This document shows, one piece after another, positions 42,663 to 52,274 of a stretch of 64,000 nucleotides of DNA (its first letter is position 1; each line of letters starts with the position of its first letter). Origin of the DNA: Desulfurellaceae bacterium bin18 (lineage in GTDB: Bacteria; Desulfobacterota; Binatia; Bin18); the NCBI GenBank assembly GCA_002238415.1, contig MPMI01000027.1, positions 1-64,000 of the forward strand, given 5' to 3'. A model generated the notes under the pieces. That model made no database searches. It saw nothing but the letters and a program-made list of their open reading frames with translations, and had not been told where the DNA came from. Both the position numbers and the translations under genes were made by a program.

Positions 42663-43907
42663 ATGCAAGACAGTACAGACACACACGTGAACGGTAAACG
42701 CTGGACGCTCGACCATCCGGAGCTGGGAACCGGGTCCTTACCGATCACACCCTATCTTTCCACGGAGTATTTTGAACGGGAGCGCGGGAAAATTTTCAGC
42801 CGTACCTGGATATGTACGGGCAAGAAGGTCGAAGAGATCCCGCAGCCGGGCGATTATCTGGTGCTGGATATTGCGGTCGGCAAAACCTCGGTCCTCCTCG
42901 TCCGGGGTAAGGACGGTCGGGTGCGCGGGTTTCACAACGTGTGCAAACATCGCGGTAATCGGCTGGCCTGGAACGACCGTGGTGCCTGCGGGACCGGGTT
43001 GACGTGCCGCTTCCACGGCTGGACCTATGCCTCGGACGGCCGCCTGATCGGGGTGCCGGAAGAAGATATGTTCTTTGACTTTGACAAACGGGACTACGGC
43101 CTGAGTCCGATCGCCACGGATGTCTGGGAAGGGTTTATTTTTATCAATCTTGATCCCGACCCACCGGAAACGCTGCACCAGTATCTGGGCGAAGTAGTTG
43201 ACCTGCTGCGCGGCTATGCGTTTGACCGCTTGCCGCTGAGTTGGTCGTATACGGCCGAGCAGAAATGCAACTGGCGGATTCTGCGCGACTCGCAACTCGA
43301 ATTCTATCATGGCAAAGCGCTGCATCAGCAGTTCGCCGGCAAGGTGATGATCAACAAGCAGCAGCCGTCCTGCCACGTCCTTGACGCCAAACTCTTTCGC
43401 CGCCACAGCATGATGTCGTTTTACGGCGACCGCCGGAATACCCAACGCACGCCCATGGAGCTATTGATGGCCCAATTCGGGGCCAGCTTCAAAACCTTTC
43501 CCAGTGCGCGGGATATGGACCGCTGGCCCCTGGGGGTCAATCCCACGCGCAGCAGACAGTGGTTCTTTGACATTTATTATATCTTTCCCAACTTTCATCT
43601 GGTGATTCTGAGCCCCTTTCTGTTTGTCGCCCATACCATGTTGCCGGAGACGGTGAATCGCTCGACCTGGAACGCGCGGGGCTATTTCCCGCAGCCCACG
43701 ACTGCCGCGGAGACGGTGACGCGCGAATATAATAAATGCCTGGCGCGGGACGTGTGGCTGGAAGACGGCAGTACCCTGGAAAACACCCAGCGCGGGATCG
43801 AGTCGGGCGTCCTGAGCCACTATCCGGTCCAGGATCAGGAATTGCTGATCCGCCACGCCCATAAGGTGGCGGAAGAGCTGCTCGCCAGCGACGGGCAAGC
43901 GGAGTGA
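42663..43907 (+). CDS. Rieske oxygenase alpha subunit (copy B, with small partner)
   Basis: A 414-residue paralogue of the protein at 27842-29035. Rieske ligands C94-x-H96 and C115-x2-H118. The iron site is LEFYHGKALH, with Glu213, H216 and H221; as in copy A, Glu takes the place of the bridging Asp. The ATG for MQDSTDTHVNGKRW follows GAGGGATGCG. A far longer open frame upstream runs antisense to the acyl-CoA-dehydrogenase-type gene and is not real. It is followed after 3 bp by a small helical gene, the same pairing as copy A. Confidence 0.93.
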   Translation: MQDSTDTHVNGKRWTLDHPELGTGSLPITPYLSTEYFERERGKIFSRTWICTGKKVEEIPQPGDYLVLDIAVGKTSVLLVRGKDGRVRGFHNVCKHRGNRLAWNDRGACGTGLTCRFHGWTYASDGRLIGVPEEDMFFDFDKRDYGLSPIATDVWEGFIFINLDPDPPETLHQYLGEVVDLLRGYAFDRLPLSWSYTAEQKCNWRILRDSQLEFYHGKALHQQFAGKVMINKQQPSCHVLDAKLFRRHSMMSFYGDRRNTQRTPMELLMAQFGASFKTFPSARDMDRWPLGVNPTRSRQWFFDIYYIFPNFHLVILSPFLFVAHTMLPETVNRSTWNARGYFPQPTTAAETVTREYNKCLARDVWLEDGSTLENTQRGIESGVLSHYPVQDQELLIRHAHKVAEELLASDGQAE

Positions 43908-43910
43908 GGC

Positions 43911-44261
43911 ATGTCCGATACGAGCCTGCCCGAGCCGTTCACCGACCTTGAGCCGCTGGCCGCGGTCTGGGCGCTGGCGACCGAAACCGAGCGTAACCAG
44001 CAGCGCCTCAGCAGCACCATGGCGCAGATTCAAGCCTTCTACGACACCCTGCTGCCCCGCATGGAGGCCGTCCTCACCTATCTGAGTACATTCCCGCCAG
44101 AGCCGCCGGACGCGCTGCCCCAAAAGGCCCGGCGGCTCTTATATCTAGCCCTGGCTATGGCCGAAATCACGACCGCCGTGGAACTCCATCAGCAGCCCAG
44201 CGTGCCCGCCGGCTTCGAGCCGCGGCGTTTTATTCCCGACCACGAGCGAATGGAACGATAA
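43911..44261 (+). CDS. Small helical partner of the Rieske oxygenase (copy B)
   Basis: A 116-residue protein homologous to that at 29035-29358: both share SLPEPF, WALATExER, RLSSxM, IQAFYD, EAV and AVEL. It starts 3 bp after the oxygenase stop and ends 4 bp before the converging LLM gene. No known domain is recognised. Its conserved pairing with a Glu-type Rieske alpha subunit in two separate loci supports a functional role for the pair. Confidence 0.78.
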   Translation: MSDTSLPEPFTDLEPLAAVWALATETERNQQRLSSTMAQIQAFYDTLLPRMEAVLTYLSTFPPEPPDALPQKARRLLYLALAMAEITTAVELHQQPSVPAGFEPRRFIPDHERMER

Positions 44262-44265
44262 CGAG

Positions 44266-45306
44266 CTACGCGCTTTTTTGAAAATGGGGCATCACCTCTT
44301 TGGCAAAGAGACGCATGGCCCGCACCGTTTTGGCCTGATCCACCCCAGGGAACTGCATCCAACACAGCAGATAATCCATGCCTAATTCCTGTTGGTATTT
44401 CTCGATCTCCCGGATGCAGTGATCCGGGTCGCCGATAATGAACCGCTCCCGGTGGGTGTCAAAGGTCACGCTCGCCGGGTCCTTGACCAACTCGCCCTTA
44501 TCATCTTTGAGCGGGCGGACATTGGCCCACTTGCCGTACATCCCGGCGTGCAGATACATGATGCCCTCCCGGGCCTCTTCCTCGGCTTGGGCCGTGGTCT
44601 CAGCCACATAGACCTCGCGAATGACCGGCGTGGCGCTGGCCGTCTTATTGAACCGCCGGAGCTGCTGCCGATACATCCGGTAGTGCTCTTTCAGTTCATT
44701 GAGATGATGCCGGGGCGAAGCCACCAAGGCCGACCCCCACTGGGCCGCCCGGCGCACCCCGCCGCGGGTTGAGGCACCGATCCAGATCGGCGGGTGCGGC
44801 TGCTGGACAGGCTTGGGGGTAATGGACAGGTCTTCCACCTGGTAGTACCGGCCTGAAAACGAGAAGCGTTCAGTTGTCCAGCCCCGAATCATCAGATCGA
44901 GCTGTTCTTCCATCCGTGGCTCACGCCCCGAACGCTGTTCTTCGTACGCGGCGAACTCCTCCGGTCGGTAGCCGGTCGCGACGCCGAAGATAAAACGACC
45001 CGCCGCGATATTATCGAGCACGGCCACGTCCTCGGCGGTCTGGACCGGCCGATGGAGCGGCAAGAGATACATGCTCGTCCCGATGGTGAGCTTTGATGTC
45101 CGCGCGGCCATGGCCGCCGCCGTCACCAAGAGCGAGGGGCAGATACCGTCTTCCAGAAAGTGGTGCTCAACCAGCCAGGCCGATTCAAACCCAATCTCTT
45201 CGGCAATGACAATCTGGTCCAGCATCTCGCGATAGAGCTGTGCGTGGGTCTGGCCGGAGTCTGGCCGGAGCTGCATAGAGAACGGACCGATCCCGAATCG
45301 CATCAT
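44266..45306 (-). CDS. LLM-class flavin monooxygenase
   Basis: A 346-residue luciferase-like enzyme, close to the LuxA-like group: FESAWLVEHHFLEDGICPSLLVTAAAMAARTSKLTIG (bounds given), HRPVQTAEDVAVLDNIAAGRFIFGVATGY, and PHPPIWIGAST. AAAGGAGGG precedes the start. It ends 4 bp from the small helical gene on the opposite strand. No transcription partner on its own strand. Confidence 0.92.
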   Translation of the reverse strand: MMRFGIGPFSMQLRPDSGQTHAQLYREMLDQIVIAEEIGFESAWLVEHHFLEDGICPSLLVTAAAMAARTSKLTIGTSMYLLPLHRPVQTAEDVAVLDNIAAGRFIFGVATGYRPEEFAAYEEQRSGREPRMEEQLDLMIRGWTTERFSFSGRYYQVEDLSITPKPVQQPHPPIWIGASTRGGVRRAAQWGSALVASPRHHLNELKEHYRMYRQQLRRFNKTASATPVIREVYVAETTAQAEEEAREGIMYLHAGMYGKWANVRPLKDDKGELVKDPASVTFDTHRERFIIGDPDHCIREIEKYQQELGMDYLLCWMQFPGVDQAKTVRAMRLFAKEVMPHFQKSA

Positions 45307-45610
45307 ACCCTGCCCTCCTTTGGTGAAGCCGTCAAAATTATTCTCCTCTGAGCAGGGACTGTCAACGTTTGGAGCGGCCGCAGCCGGCTCTCGAATCAGC
45401 GTTATGGCGTGAGCGAGTCAGGAACGTGTTGACGTCCCTCGTCGAGTGTGCGAAGCGGAGAAATAGTCACGGTATAAGCGGTTTCGGCTTGAGCTCCAAT
45501 CCGGTCGGATGTTTTCGTTCCGTTCGCTTCCTCTGAGCTCGGCATTGCTTCGCTGTATGTTCAGGTCGGAATGATGAGCGGCAAGACCGTCTCGCACAGG
45601 AGGGGCAATT
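45307..45610. other. Divergent intergenic region
   Basis: About 300 bp between the start of the LLM gene (minus) and of the amidohydrolase (plus). It must hold both promoters, but I see no clear -35/-10 pair, operator or repeat. Confidence 0.5.
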
Positions 45611-46738
45611 ATGGACAGTTACCGAGTCATTTCGTCGGATAGCCATATTTTTGAACCGTCCGACTTGTGGACCAGCAGAGTAGAGCCCCAGTTCAGAGAG
45701 CGCGCCCCCCGCGTTGTCCACCGCGCCGAAGATGCCACCGACTGGTGGGTCTGCGAGGGGTTGAAGGGCGTCAGCGGGGCGTCCGGGGGAGCACTGACGG
45801 GCGTACGGTTTGAGGATCCCGAGAAGGTAAGTTTTACCGGGTCACTCAAAGACGTCTGGCCTGGGAGCTATATTCCCGAGGCCCATCTGAAAGACATGGA
45901 ACTCGATGGAGTTGAGGGGAGCGTTATCTATCCCACCCAGGGGCTTGTGCTGTACGGCCTTCCCGATGGCGCTCTGTTCTCCGCTCTGTGCCGGGCGTAT
46001 AATGACTGGCTGGCTGATTTCTGCCGGCCGTTCCCACACCGGATAAAAGGTATCGCGATGCTCAACCTTGATGAGGTTCAAGAGGCGATTAAAGAGCTCA
46101 CGCGATGTGCCACGCTCGGCCTGGCTGGCGCTATGATTACCGTGTCGCCTCCTGCCGGGCGATCCTATGATTCAGCTGAGTATGATCCGCTGTGGGCTGC
46201 TGCTCAGGATCTGGATATGCCGCTGAGCCTGCACGTCGCGACGAACAGGACAGAGTCGCAGAACTCGGCATTAGATGTCGAGGATATTCCGCCGGCCTTT
46301 TTCACCAATATTGACCACTGGGTGCGCATGTCTCTGGCCCATATGATCTTCGGTGGTGTCTTCGAGCGCTATCCGCGCCTGCGGGTCGTTTCTGTAGAGC
46401 AAGAGCTGTCGTGGGTCCCACATTTCTTGAACCGGCTGGACAACACCTATACCCAACGCCCTCAAGCAAGGAGCCACCGCCGGTTCAAGAACGCGCTGCT
46501 GCCCAGCGATTATTTCCACCATAATGTCTTTCTGAGTTTCCAAGAAGACGCCTTGGGCATTCGTGACCGGCACATTATTGGAGTGGAGAATCTCATGTGG
46601 GGCTCTGATTATCCCCATCCCGAATCCACCTTTCCCCGGTCGCGGCAGATTCTCGATCAGATTCTCGCCGAGTGCACCCAGGACGAGAAGGCCAGGATAG
46701 TCGGGAGCAACGCAGCCAGGATATATCATTTCGATTAA
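45611..46738 (+). CDS. Amidohydrolase-2 family protein
   Basis: A 375-residue TIM-barrel metal hydrolase/decarboxylase. The first metal motif is SSDSHIFEPSDLW. Later marks are GVEGSVIYPTQGL, LGLAGAMITV and the C-terminal MWGSDYPHPESTFPRS with the metal Asp and His. This family includes ACMS decarboxylase and gamma-resorcylate decarboxylase, so non-oxidative decarboxylation is a candidate. CAGGAGGGG precedes the ATG. It is convergent with an HpaB-type gene. Confidence 0.92.
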   Translation: MDSYRVISSDSHIFEPSDLWTSRVEPQFRERAPRVVHRAEDATDWWVCEGLKGVSGASGGALTGVRFEDPEKVSFTGSLKDVWPGSYIPEAHLKDMELDGVEGSVIYPTQGLVLYGLPDGALFSALCRAYNDWLADFCRPFPHRIKGIAMLNLDEVQEAIKELTRCATLGLAGAMITVSPPAGRSYDSAEYDPLWAAAQDLDMPLSLHVATNRTESQNSALDVEDIPPAFFTNIDHWVRMSLAHMIFGGVFERYPRLRVVSVEQELSWVPHFLNRLDNTYTQRPQARSHRRFKNALLPSDYFHHNVFLSFQEDALGIRDRHIIGVENLMWGSDYPHPESTFPRSRQILDQILAECTQDEKARIVGSNAARIYHFD

Positions 46739-46776
46739 TGGGAGCCCACAAGCGACGCAGCAGGGGAGCCAGGCTT

Positions 46777-48249
46777 TCATATCTTGCTTGTCTTGCCCTG
46801 CTTGGGTGGGCCATAGCCTGCCATCAACTCATCGACGATAGCGTGGAACTCGTCCCACGGGGTCTCCCGATAGGCGTGGCCGCGCACGATAAATGAGGCC
46901 CCGGCATAGAACTTCTCATACTGCTGATGCCGGCCCGCGAACTCGGAGCCAACCATATCCCAGGCCAGCTTGAACAGCTTCATACGCGACACCGCGTCTG
47001 CCTGGGGTGTCTGAAAGTATGTCTCAAACTGCTCGGCGAGAAGCTCATCCTCCATGACAGAGATATCCGCCGGCATTTGGAATACGCCCCCACCGCACAG
47101 GTCACGCAATTGGTCGATAAACTGAGTATAGTTCTGGGTGCACCAGTCGAGGGCCGCGTACATCATCCGCCGGTTAAAACACACATAGCCGTCCGGCCAG
47201 CTCTCACAGGCGTTGATCTGGCCGTGTACCATGCCGGCAATGGCGCCCTCGACCGAGGCCATTTTTCCGAGTGCCTCTCGCACGGCCGGAATCTGGGCCG
47301 CACCGGTTGTATGGGCAATCTTGCTACACAGGCCGAGCAGCAGGCGCATCTTCGACCAATACCGCACGTTGGACTGATGATTGCCAAAGCAGTGGCTCGG
47401 AGTCTTGAGGTAGATGTCCCGGGATAACACCGCATCGTTATGAACAAAAACTTTCTCCCAGGGTACCTTCACCTGGTCGCACATGACCATGCTGTCGGTT
47501 TCGTCATAGCGGTAGGCCAGTGGTGAATCAAATTCCGAGCGGCAAGCAGCTTCCATGGATTTACGTGACCACAGGCTCAGCCCTGGGGCATTGCACGGCA
47601 CGGCGCCCGTGATCGCCTCTTTTTTCTGGTCAGGTGACAGGGGGATGACATTCCCGATCCAGATGTCATTGGCGAACACCGCGCCCGTCGCCAGCATCTT
47701 CATACCGGATATCACGACCCCGTCGTCTTCCTCACGGACGACACGGAGGGTGGGGACCGGCAGATTCCGGCGCTGGTAGAACTCCGGGTCTCGGGCGGCC
47801 TGGGGAGGCAGCACGGCATAGACGGTGTAGATATCGTTGTCACGCACATAGCGATAATACGCGAGCAGATTGTCCGGATTGCCGCACGGCGGCTTGAGTT
47901 CGTCCGGCTTCATGGCCATACCGGCCACAAAGCTGGCTACGTGGTCGGGCGAACGCCCGAACATGCCGTATGTCAGGTCCGCGATTTTTTGGTGTCCGAC
48001 CATCCGCCGCTGCAAGTCGTCGCGCGACTTGGCCCGTAAATAGTAAATCGAGTGCCGGCTGCCGTCCTCTTCGTAGCTCAGCGTCTCGCGATTTGCCGGG
48101 TCGGCCTTCATGTCGTAGATGGCAGCTACCGTGCGCGCGGCGTTACGGAACGCTGGGTGGGTTGTGACATCTTCCACCCGTTCACTGCCGATATAGACCA
48201 CCCGTCCATCCTGAAGGGATTCCAAATGCTCCTGGCCGGTCTTCAGCAT
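46777..48249 (-). CDS. 4-hydroxyphenylacetate 3-hydroxylase-family flavin enzyme (HpaB-like)
   Basis: A 490-residue protein of the usual HpaB length. Marks are EHLESLQDGRVVYIGSERVEDVTTHPAF (bounds given), DGVVISGMKMLATGA, YDETDSMVMCDQVKVPWEKVF, RYWSKMRLLLGL and GHAYRETPWDEF. The family includes phenol hydroxylases that use free FADH2 and 4-hydroxybutyryl-CoA dehydratase relatives. The Cys/His cluster ligands of the dehydratase are not apparent, so hydroxylation is preferred. No HpaC-type reductase gene is near. AAAGGAG precedes the ATG. Confidence 0.9.
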   Translation of the reverse strand: MLKTGQEHLESLQDGRVVYIGSERVEDVTTHPAFRNAARTVAAIYDMKADPANRETLSYEEDGSRHSIYYLRAKSRDDLQRRMVGHQKIADLTYGMFGRSPDHVASFVAGMAMKPDELKPPCGNPDNLLAYYRYVRDNDIYTVYAVLPPQAARDPEFYQRRNLPVPTLRVVREEDDGVVISGMKMLATGAVFANDIWIGNVIPLSPDQKKEAITGAVPCNAPGLSLWSRKSMEAACRSEFDSPLAYRYDETDSMVMCDQVKVPWEKVFVHNDAVLSRDIYLKTPSHCFGNHQSNVRYWSKMRLLLGLCSKIAHTTGAAQIPAVREALGKMASVEGAIAGMVHGQINACESWPDGYVCFNRRMMYAALDWCTQNYTQFIDQLRDLCGGGVFQMPADISVMEDELLAEQFETYFQTPQADAVSRMKLFKLAWDMVGSEFAGRHQQYEKFYAGASFIVRGHAYRETPWDEFHAIVDELMAGYGPPKQGKTSKI

Positions 48250-48514
48250 GGGCGTCTCCTTTACGTCGGCTCAGTATGAGCCGTGCATAGCACGCTTTGT
48301 GGGCGAAATCGCGTTGGCTACTCAATTGAATATGAGAGGGGGCAGCGGGAGGACGCCCCTCACAGCAGGTGATGGCAGGTGAGCTAAGGGGGAGGAGGCT
48401 CACTTGACTTTTACCGCCGACTGACCCAGTTTCTCTCCAATAGTTGTCGTTGTCCGGATGAGTCCGCCACCACTGAAGAGCGCACGCACGGGCGCACGCA
48501 ATAAGGAACGTCAG

Positions 48515-49711
48515 ATGTACGAAATGTTATCCGGCCTTCGCGTGGTCGAAATGGGCCATATTGCCCTTGGCCCCCTAGCTTCCCAGATGTTGGGTGACTA
48601 CGGCGCGGAAGTCATCAAAATCGAGCCGCCAAGCGGCGATGTGTACCGCGCCCTCGGAGTAAGCCGCAACCAGGGCATGAGCGCCCAATGGATGGCTTGC
48701 AATCGCAACAAACGCAGCGTGGCTATCGACCTCAAGCGTGAGGAAGGCCGGGAACTGCTGCGCGACTTACTGAAGACGGCGGACGCGTTCCTACACAACA
48801 TGCGTCCACCCGCTATTCGCCGCTTAGGCTTCGACTACGCGGCGGTGCGCAAAATCAATCCCGACATCGTCTACTGCTTCTCCGGCGGCTTCGGACAGAA
48901 TGGTCCGTATAAGGATTACCCGGCGTTCGACGATATCATCCAGGCGTACTCGGGCATCGCGGCTGTCAATAGTCTGCAAACAGGACAACCTGAACTGGTC
49001 CCCATGGTGATATGCGACACCATGACCGGACAAGCGCTCGGACAGGCCCTCCTCGCAGGGCTACTCGGTCGTCAACTGCACGGCGAAGGAGTCTGCATCG
49101 AAGTGCCGATGTACGAGTTGGTTGTGAGCGCGCTCATGAATCAACACCTGAACGGCGAAGGCTTCGTTCCCGCGGAAGGGCCACTGGGTTACAACCGCGT
49201 GCTGAACCCATCAAGACGCCCGTGTCGAACGAAAGACGGCTTCATGGTGCACGGCGTCTACAAGGTCGAGAACTGGCGCAAGTTGTGCGAGGCGGTGGGC
49301 CGCCACGATTTGCTCGATAGCGGCATGCTGGACGACCAGCACACCGTCGCGGCCAACATCTCAACCCTGTACAAAATCATGCTCGAAGAGATCATGCCGC
49401 AACGCACGAATACCGAATGGGTCGCTCTCTTCAATGCATTGGACATTCCTTACGCTGAAGTCCAGCAGCTGGACACGTTAATGGACGACGCGCACTTGCG
49501 TGCCGTTGGGTTGTTCGAAGAATATGAGCATCCGACAGAAGGTGCCGTGCGGCAAATTCGCCAACCGATCAATGTGACCGGACGTGACCGCCACGGCGAC
49601 CGGCCACCGCCGCAGGTCGGCCAGGACACCGTAAACGTCTTGAACGAGCTATACGGCGATGAGGACCAGGTGCGCCAGCTCATCGATGACGGCATTGTCG
49701 TCGCCAAGTAA
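48515..49711 (+). CDS. CaiB/BaiF class III CoA-transferase
   Basis: A 398-residue CoA-transferase from MYEMLSGLRVVEMGHIALGP; an upstream ATG would add 19 unconserved residues. Marks: MLGDYGAEVIKIEPP, NRNKRSVAIDLK, NMRPPAIRRLGFDY, YCFSGGFGQNGPYKDYPAFDDIIQAYSG (bounds given). The catalytic Asp is in VICDTMTGQALG. It is followed 71 bp later by an acyl-CoA-dehydrogenase-type gene, a common pairing for CoA-ester catabolism. The compound is unknown. Confidence 0.94.
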   Translation: MYEMLSGLRVVEMGHIALGPLASQMLGDYGAEVIKIEPPSGDVYRALGVSRNQGMSAQWMACNRNKRSVAIDLKREEGRELLRDLLKTADAFLHNMRPPAIRRLGFDYAAVRKINPDIVYCFSGGFGQNGPYKDYPAFDDIIQAYSGIAAVNSLQTGQPELVPMVICDTMTGQALGQALLAGLLGRQLHGEGVCIEVPMYELVVSALMNQHLNGEGFVPAEGPLGYNRVLNPSRRPCRTKDGFMVHGVYKVENWRKLCEAVGRHDLLDSGMLDDQHTVAANISTLYKIMLEEIMPQRTNTEWVALFNALDIPYAEVQQLDTLMDDAHLRAVGLFEEYEHPTEGAVRQIRQPINVTGRDRHGDRPPPQVGQDTVNVLNELYGDEDQVRQLIDDGIVVAK

Positions 49712-49782
49712 ACGCATGCGAAGGAATCGAAAGTGGTACAATTCATTCTGCACGCGTAACCGTTGCCCAGGAGTAAACGCCC

Positions 49783-51045
49783 ATGCCTACTCACGATAAA
49801 AACGTCGAGTTTGACGCGGCCGGCATCGCACCGGTGCGTTACGGCACGCCGGAAATGAAAGCCTTGTTGGCCGCAATTGGGGAGAGTGCCGCGGCAAGTA
49901 AAGCGACCGGGAATAACCCTTTTCCCGCGATCGACCTGGTACGCGATTCGCGCCTTGGCGCGATCAGAGTCCCGGTCGACGATGGCGGCGGCGGTTGTAC
50001 GCTACGAGAATATTTCGCCATGTTAATGGATCTCGCAACCGCGGATTCCGATGTTGCGCAGATCTTGCGCGTGCATTTCTGGTTTACCGAAGATCGTCTC
50101 CGCACACCGGACGAAACCGTCCGGCAACGGTGGTTGTCGCGAGTTGTGGCCGGCGAGATATTCGGCAACGCATTTACCGAGATTGGCACCAAAGAAAAAG
50201 CCGGCAGCTCTGCGATGCAGACTCGCCTTGAGCCGGTGGACGCTGGCTACAGGCTGAACGGCACCAAATACTTTTGTACCGGCAGCATATTTTCTGATTG
50301 GGTCCTGGTGGCGGCCTCAACACCAGAAGGCAAAATCACCACTGTCGTCGTGCCATGCGCTCGCGAAGGTGTGACGTTCGAAGACGATTGGGACGGCGTC
50401 GGCCAACGCTTTACGGGCAGCGGGACTGGCCGATTCGAAAATGTCGCGGTCGCGGAAGAAGAAATATTGCGACAAACGAAGTCAGCGAACACCGCAGATG
50501 ACGAAACGCCCTTGCCGACAAACACCTACTTAGGCGGTCAGTTTTTGCAGTTGATCCTGACTGCGATCGTGGTGGGTAATATGCGGAACGTCGTCGCCGA
50601 CGCGATTCGCCTGGTGCGCACACGGAAACGGACGTTTACTCACGCGAGTGCCGATACTGCCGCCGCCGATCCGCAATTCCAGGAAATGATCGGGCGCTTG
50701 TCGAGCTCGACGCTCGCGGCTGAGGCGGTTGTTCTCGCTGCCGCGGAGGCGCAAGGGCTGGCGCTCGATTCCGCCGACACGGGCCAAATCGGTTTCGAAC
50801 TCGCGCATCGCGCCTCCTTACTCTCGGCGCAAGCCAAGGTCTTTATCGATGAGGTCGCGCCGCGCACGGCGAGCCTGATGTACGAACTCGGTGGCGCGTC
50901 TTCGACTTTGCGGACAACCGGACTCGACGAACACTGGCGCAACATCGTGACCCTCTCGTCGCATAATCCTGCGGCGTTCAAGGCACGTGCGATCGGGGAT
51001 TATCTGGTCAACGGGACGAAGTTGCCGACGAATTTATATTTTTAG
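49783..51045 (+). CDS. Flavin monooxygenase of acyl-CoA dehydrogenase fold (DszC/SfnB-like)
   Basis: A 420-residue protein. RLGAIRVPVDDGGGGCTLREYF, GNAFTEIGTKEKAG, LNGTKYFCTGSIFSDWVLVAA, WDGVGQRFTGSGTGRFENVAV and a C-terminal LDEHWRNIVTLSSHNPAAFKARAIGDYLVNG (bounds given) match the SfnB/DszC/isobutylamine-monooxygenase branch, where 'HWRN..T...HNP' is diagnostic. Such enzymes oxygenate S or N atoms using reduced flavin from a separate reductase. CAGGAG precedes the ATG. Confidence 0.88.
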   Translation: MPTHDKNVEFDAAGIAPVRYGTPEMKALLAAIGESAAASKATGNNPFPAIDLVRDSRLGAIRVPVDDGGGGCTLREYFAMLMDLATADSDVAQILRVHFWFTEDRLRTPDETVRQRWLSRVVAGEIFGNAFTEIGTKEKAGSSAMQTRLEPVDAGYRLNGTKYFCTGSIFSDWVLVAASTPEGKITTVVVPCAREGVTFEDDWDGVGQRFTGSGTGRFENVAVAEEEILRQTKSANTADDETPLPTNTYLGGQFLQLILTAIVVGNMRNVVADAIRLVRTRKRTFTHASADTAAADPQFQEMIGRLSSSTLAAEAVVLAAAEAQGLALDSADTGQIGFELAHRASLLSAQAKVFIDEVAPRTASLMYELGGASSTLRTTGLDEHWRNIVTLSSHNPAAFKARAIGDYLVNGTKLPTNLYF

Positions 51046-51061
51046 GAGGAGCGCCCATCTG

Positions 51062-51835
51062 CTAGCCCATATTCTTCACCATTCCGCCGTCGATGTCATA
51101 CGCCGCACCCGTGATAAAGCTGGCTCGTTCTGAGCACAGAAAGGCGACCAGGTCGGCAATCTCTTCAGGGCGGCCAAACCGACCGAGCGGAATATGGGCG
51201 GCAGCAAAGTCGTTGATCATGCCGTCCGGGTCGTCGGGATTCAACGTCTTTGCCAAACCATCCCACAGTGGAGTCCGCGTCGGCCCTGGGCAGACGGCGT
51301 TCACCAGGATGTTATCCTTAGCCAGTTCGTCGGCTAAGGTTTTGCTCAGACTGATGACAGCCGCTTTCGTTGTGTTGTAGTCGATCAATCCAGCGTTGGG
51401 CTGTTTGCCGAAGATCGACGCAATATTGATAATCCGGCCCCATTTTTGTTTTTGCATCAGGGGAATGGCAAGCCGGGAGCAGCGAATCACGCTGAACAGA
51501 TTGATATCAAGATTATCGTGCCACTCCTCATCTGACAGGCCCAGCCCCTGACTCAGATGGTACCAGCCAGCATTATTGACCAGGATATCAAGCTTGCCGA
51601 ACTGCTGTGCCGTTGTGTCAAAAAGGGTCTGGATGCCTGCCACTTTACTGACATCAGCCTGGACTGCTAGAGCATGCGGACCTAAAGCTTGGGCGGTGCG
51701 AGCTAATTGCTCCTCACCGCGGGCGCAAATCACGACGTGGGCTCCCTCTTTGACCAGGCGCTGGGCCATGGCCTCGCCCAGACCGTAGCTCGCTCCAGTA
51801 ACGACCGCTACGCGGTCTTTTAAACCAAGATCCAT
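51062..51835 (-). CDS. Short-chain dehydrogenase/reductase
   Basis: A 257-residue SDR from MDLGLKDRVAVVTGAS, preceded by GGAGGGAGAT; a longer start at 51886 is less likely. Loop TGASYGLG, NNAG, catalytic IDYNTTKAA with Tyr and Lys, and a C-terminal ITGAAYDIDGGMVKN. Arg-like cofactor choice is not clear (VVICARGEEQL suggests NADP). It converges on the flavin monooxygenase gene. Confidence 0.93.
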   Translation of the reverse strand: MDLGLKDRVAVVTGASYGLGEAMAQRLVKEGAHVVICARGEEQLARTAQALGPHALAVQADVSKVAGIQTLFDTTAQQFGKLDILVNNAGWYHLSQGLGLSDEEWHDNLDINLFSVIRCSRLAIPLMQKQKWGRIINIASIFGKQPNAGLIDYNTTKAAVISLSKTLADELAKDNILVNAVCPGPTRTPLWDGLAKTLNPDDPDGMINDFAAAHIPLGRFGRPEEIADLVAFLCSERASFITGAAYDIDGGMVKNMG

Positions 51836-51940
51836 ATCTCCCTCCTTCCTACACCATCGCTTATCAATTCGGGGGTGCAATATCAAACGATACCGGGTCG
51901 TGGTTCAGTTTTACATCGCGCTTACCCTCTGCCGGCGGAG

Positions 51941-52014
51941 GGGGAGGGGCACCCACAGGGGGGGAAGGGCAACCACAGGGAGGAAGGGCAACCACAGGGG
52001 GTTGCCCCTACGAG
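51941..52014. repeat. GGGCAACC dispersed palindrome with tandem copies
   Basis: The palindrome GGGCAACC-ACAGGG-GGTTGCCC at 51987-52008 with CCTACGAG after it is the same element as at 24253-24287. Before it, near-copies of GGAAGGGCAACCACAGGG stand in tandem (51962 and 51982) and a weaker one at about 51946. Confidence 0.75.
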
Positions 52015-52274
52015 ACACATTCGCGCTCCACCGCAGCGTGATGTGCTGTGCTCTCGCGCGGCACCCCTCCCGAGCGGAAATGACGATTTTCTGTTTGGCC
52101 TCAAAGCCGGGCTGCTGAATCGCTCTTGACCGCTGAGGCGGAGCGCCCCCCTCCCTGGCCCTCCCCCTCAGCGGGGGGAGGGACAATCTGCTCCCTCTCC
52201 CCTGGAGGGAGAGGGCTGGGGTGAGGGGGAACAAGCAAACTGAACCACGACCCAATCGTGGAATGACTTTACAA

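Noticed and set aside
46777-48249. 4-hydroxybutyryl-CoA dehydratase
   Set aside because: The iron-sulphur ligand Cys/His set of the dehydratase is not evident; the general HpaB family call is safer.
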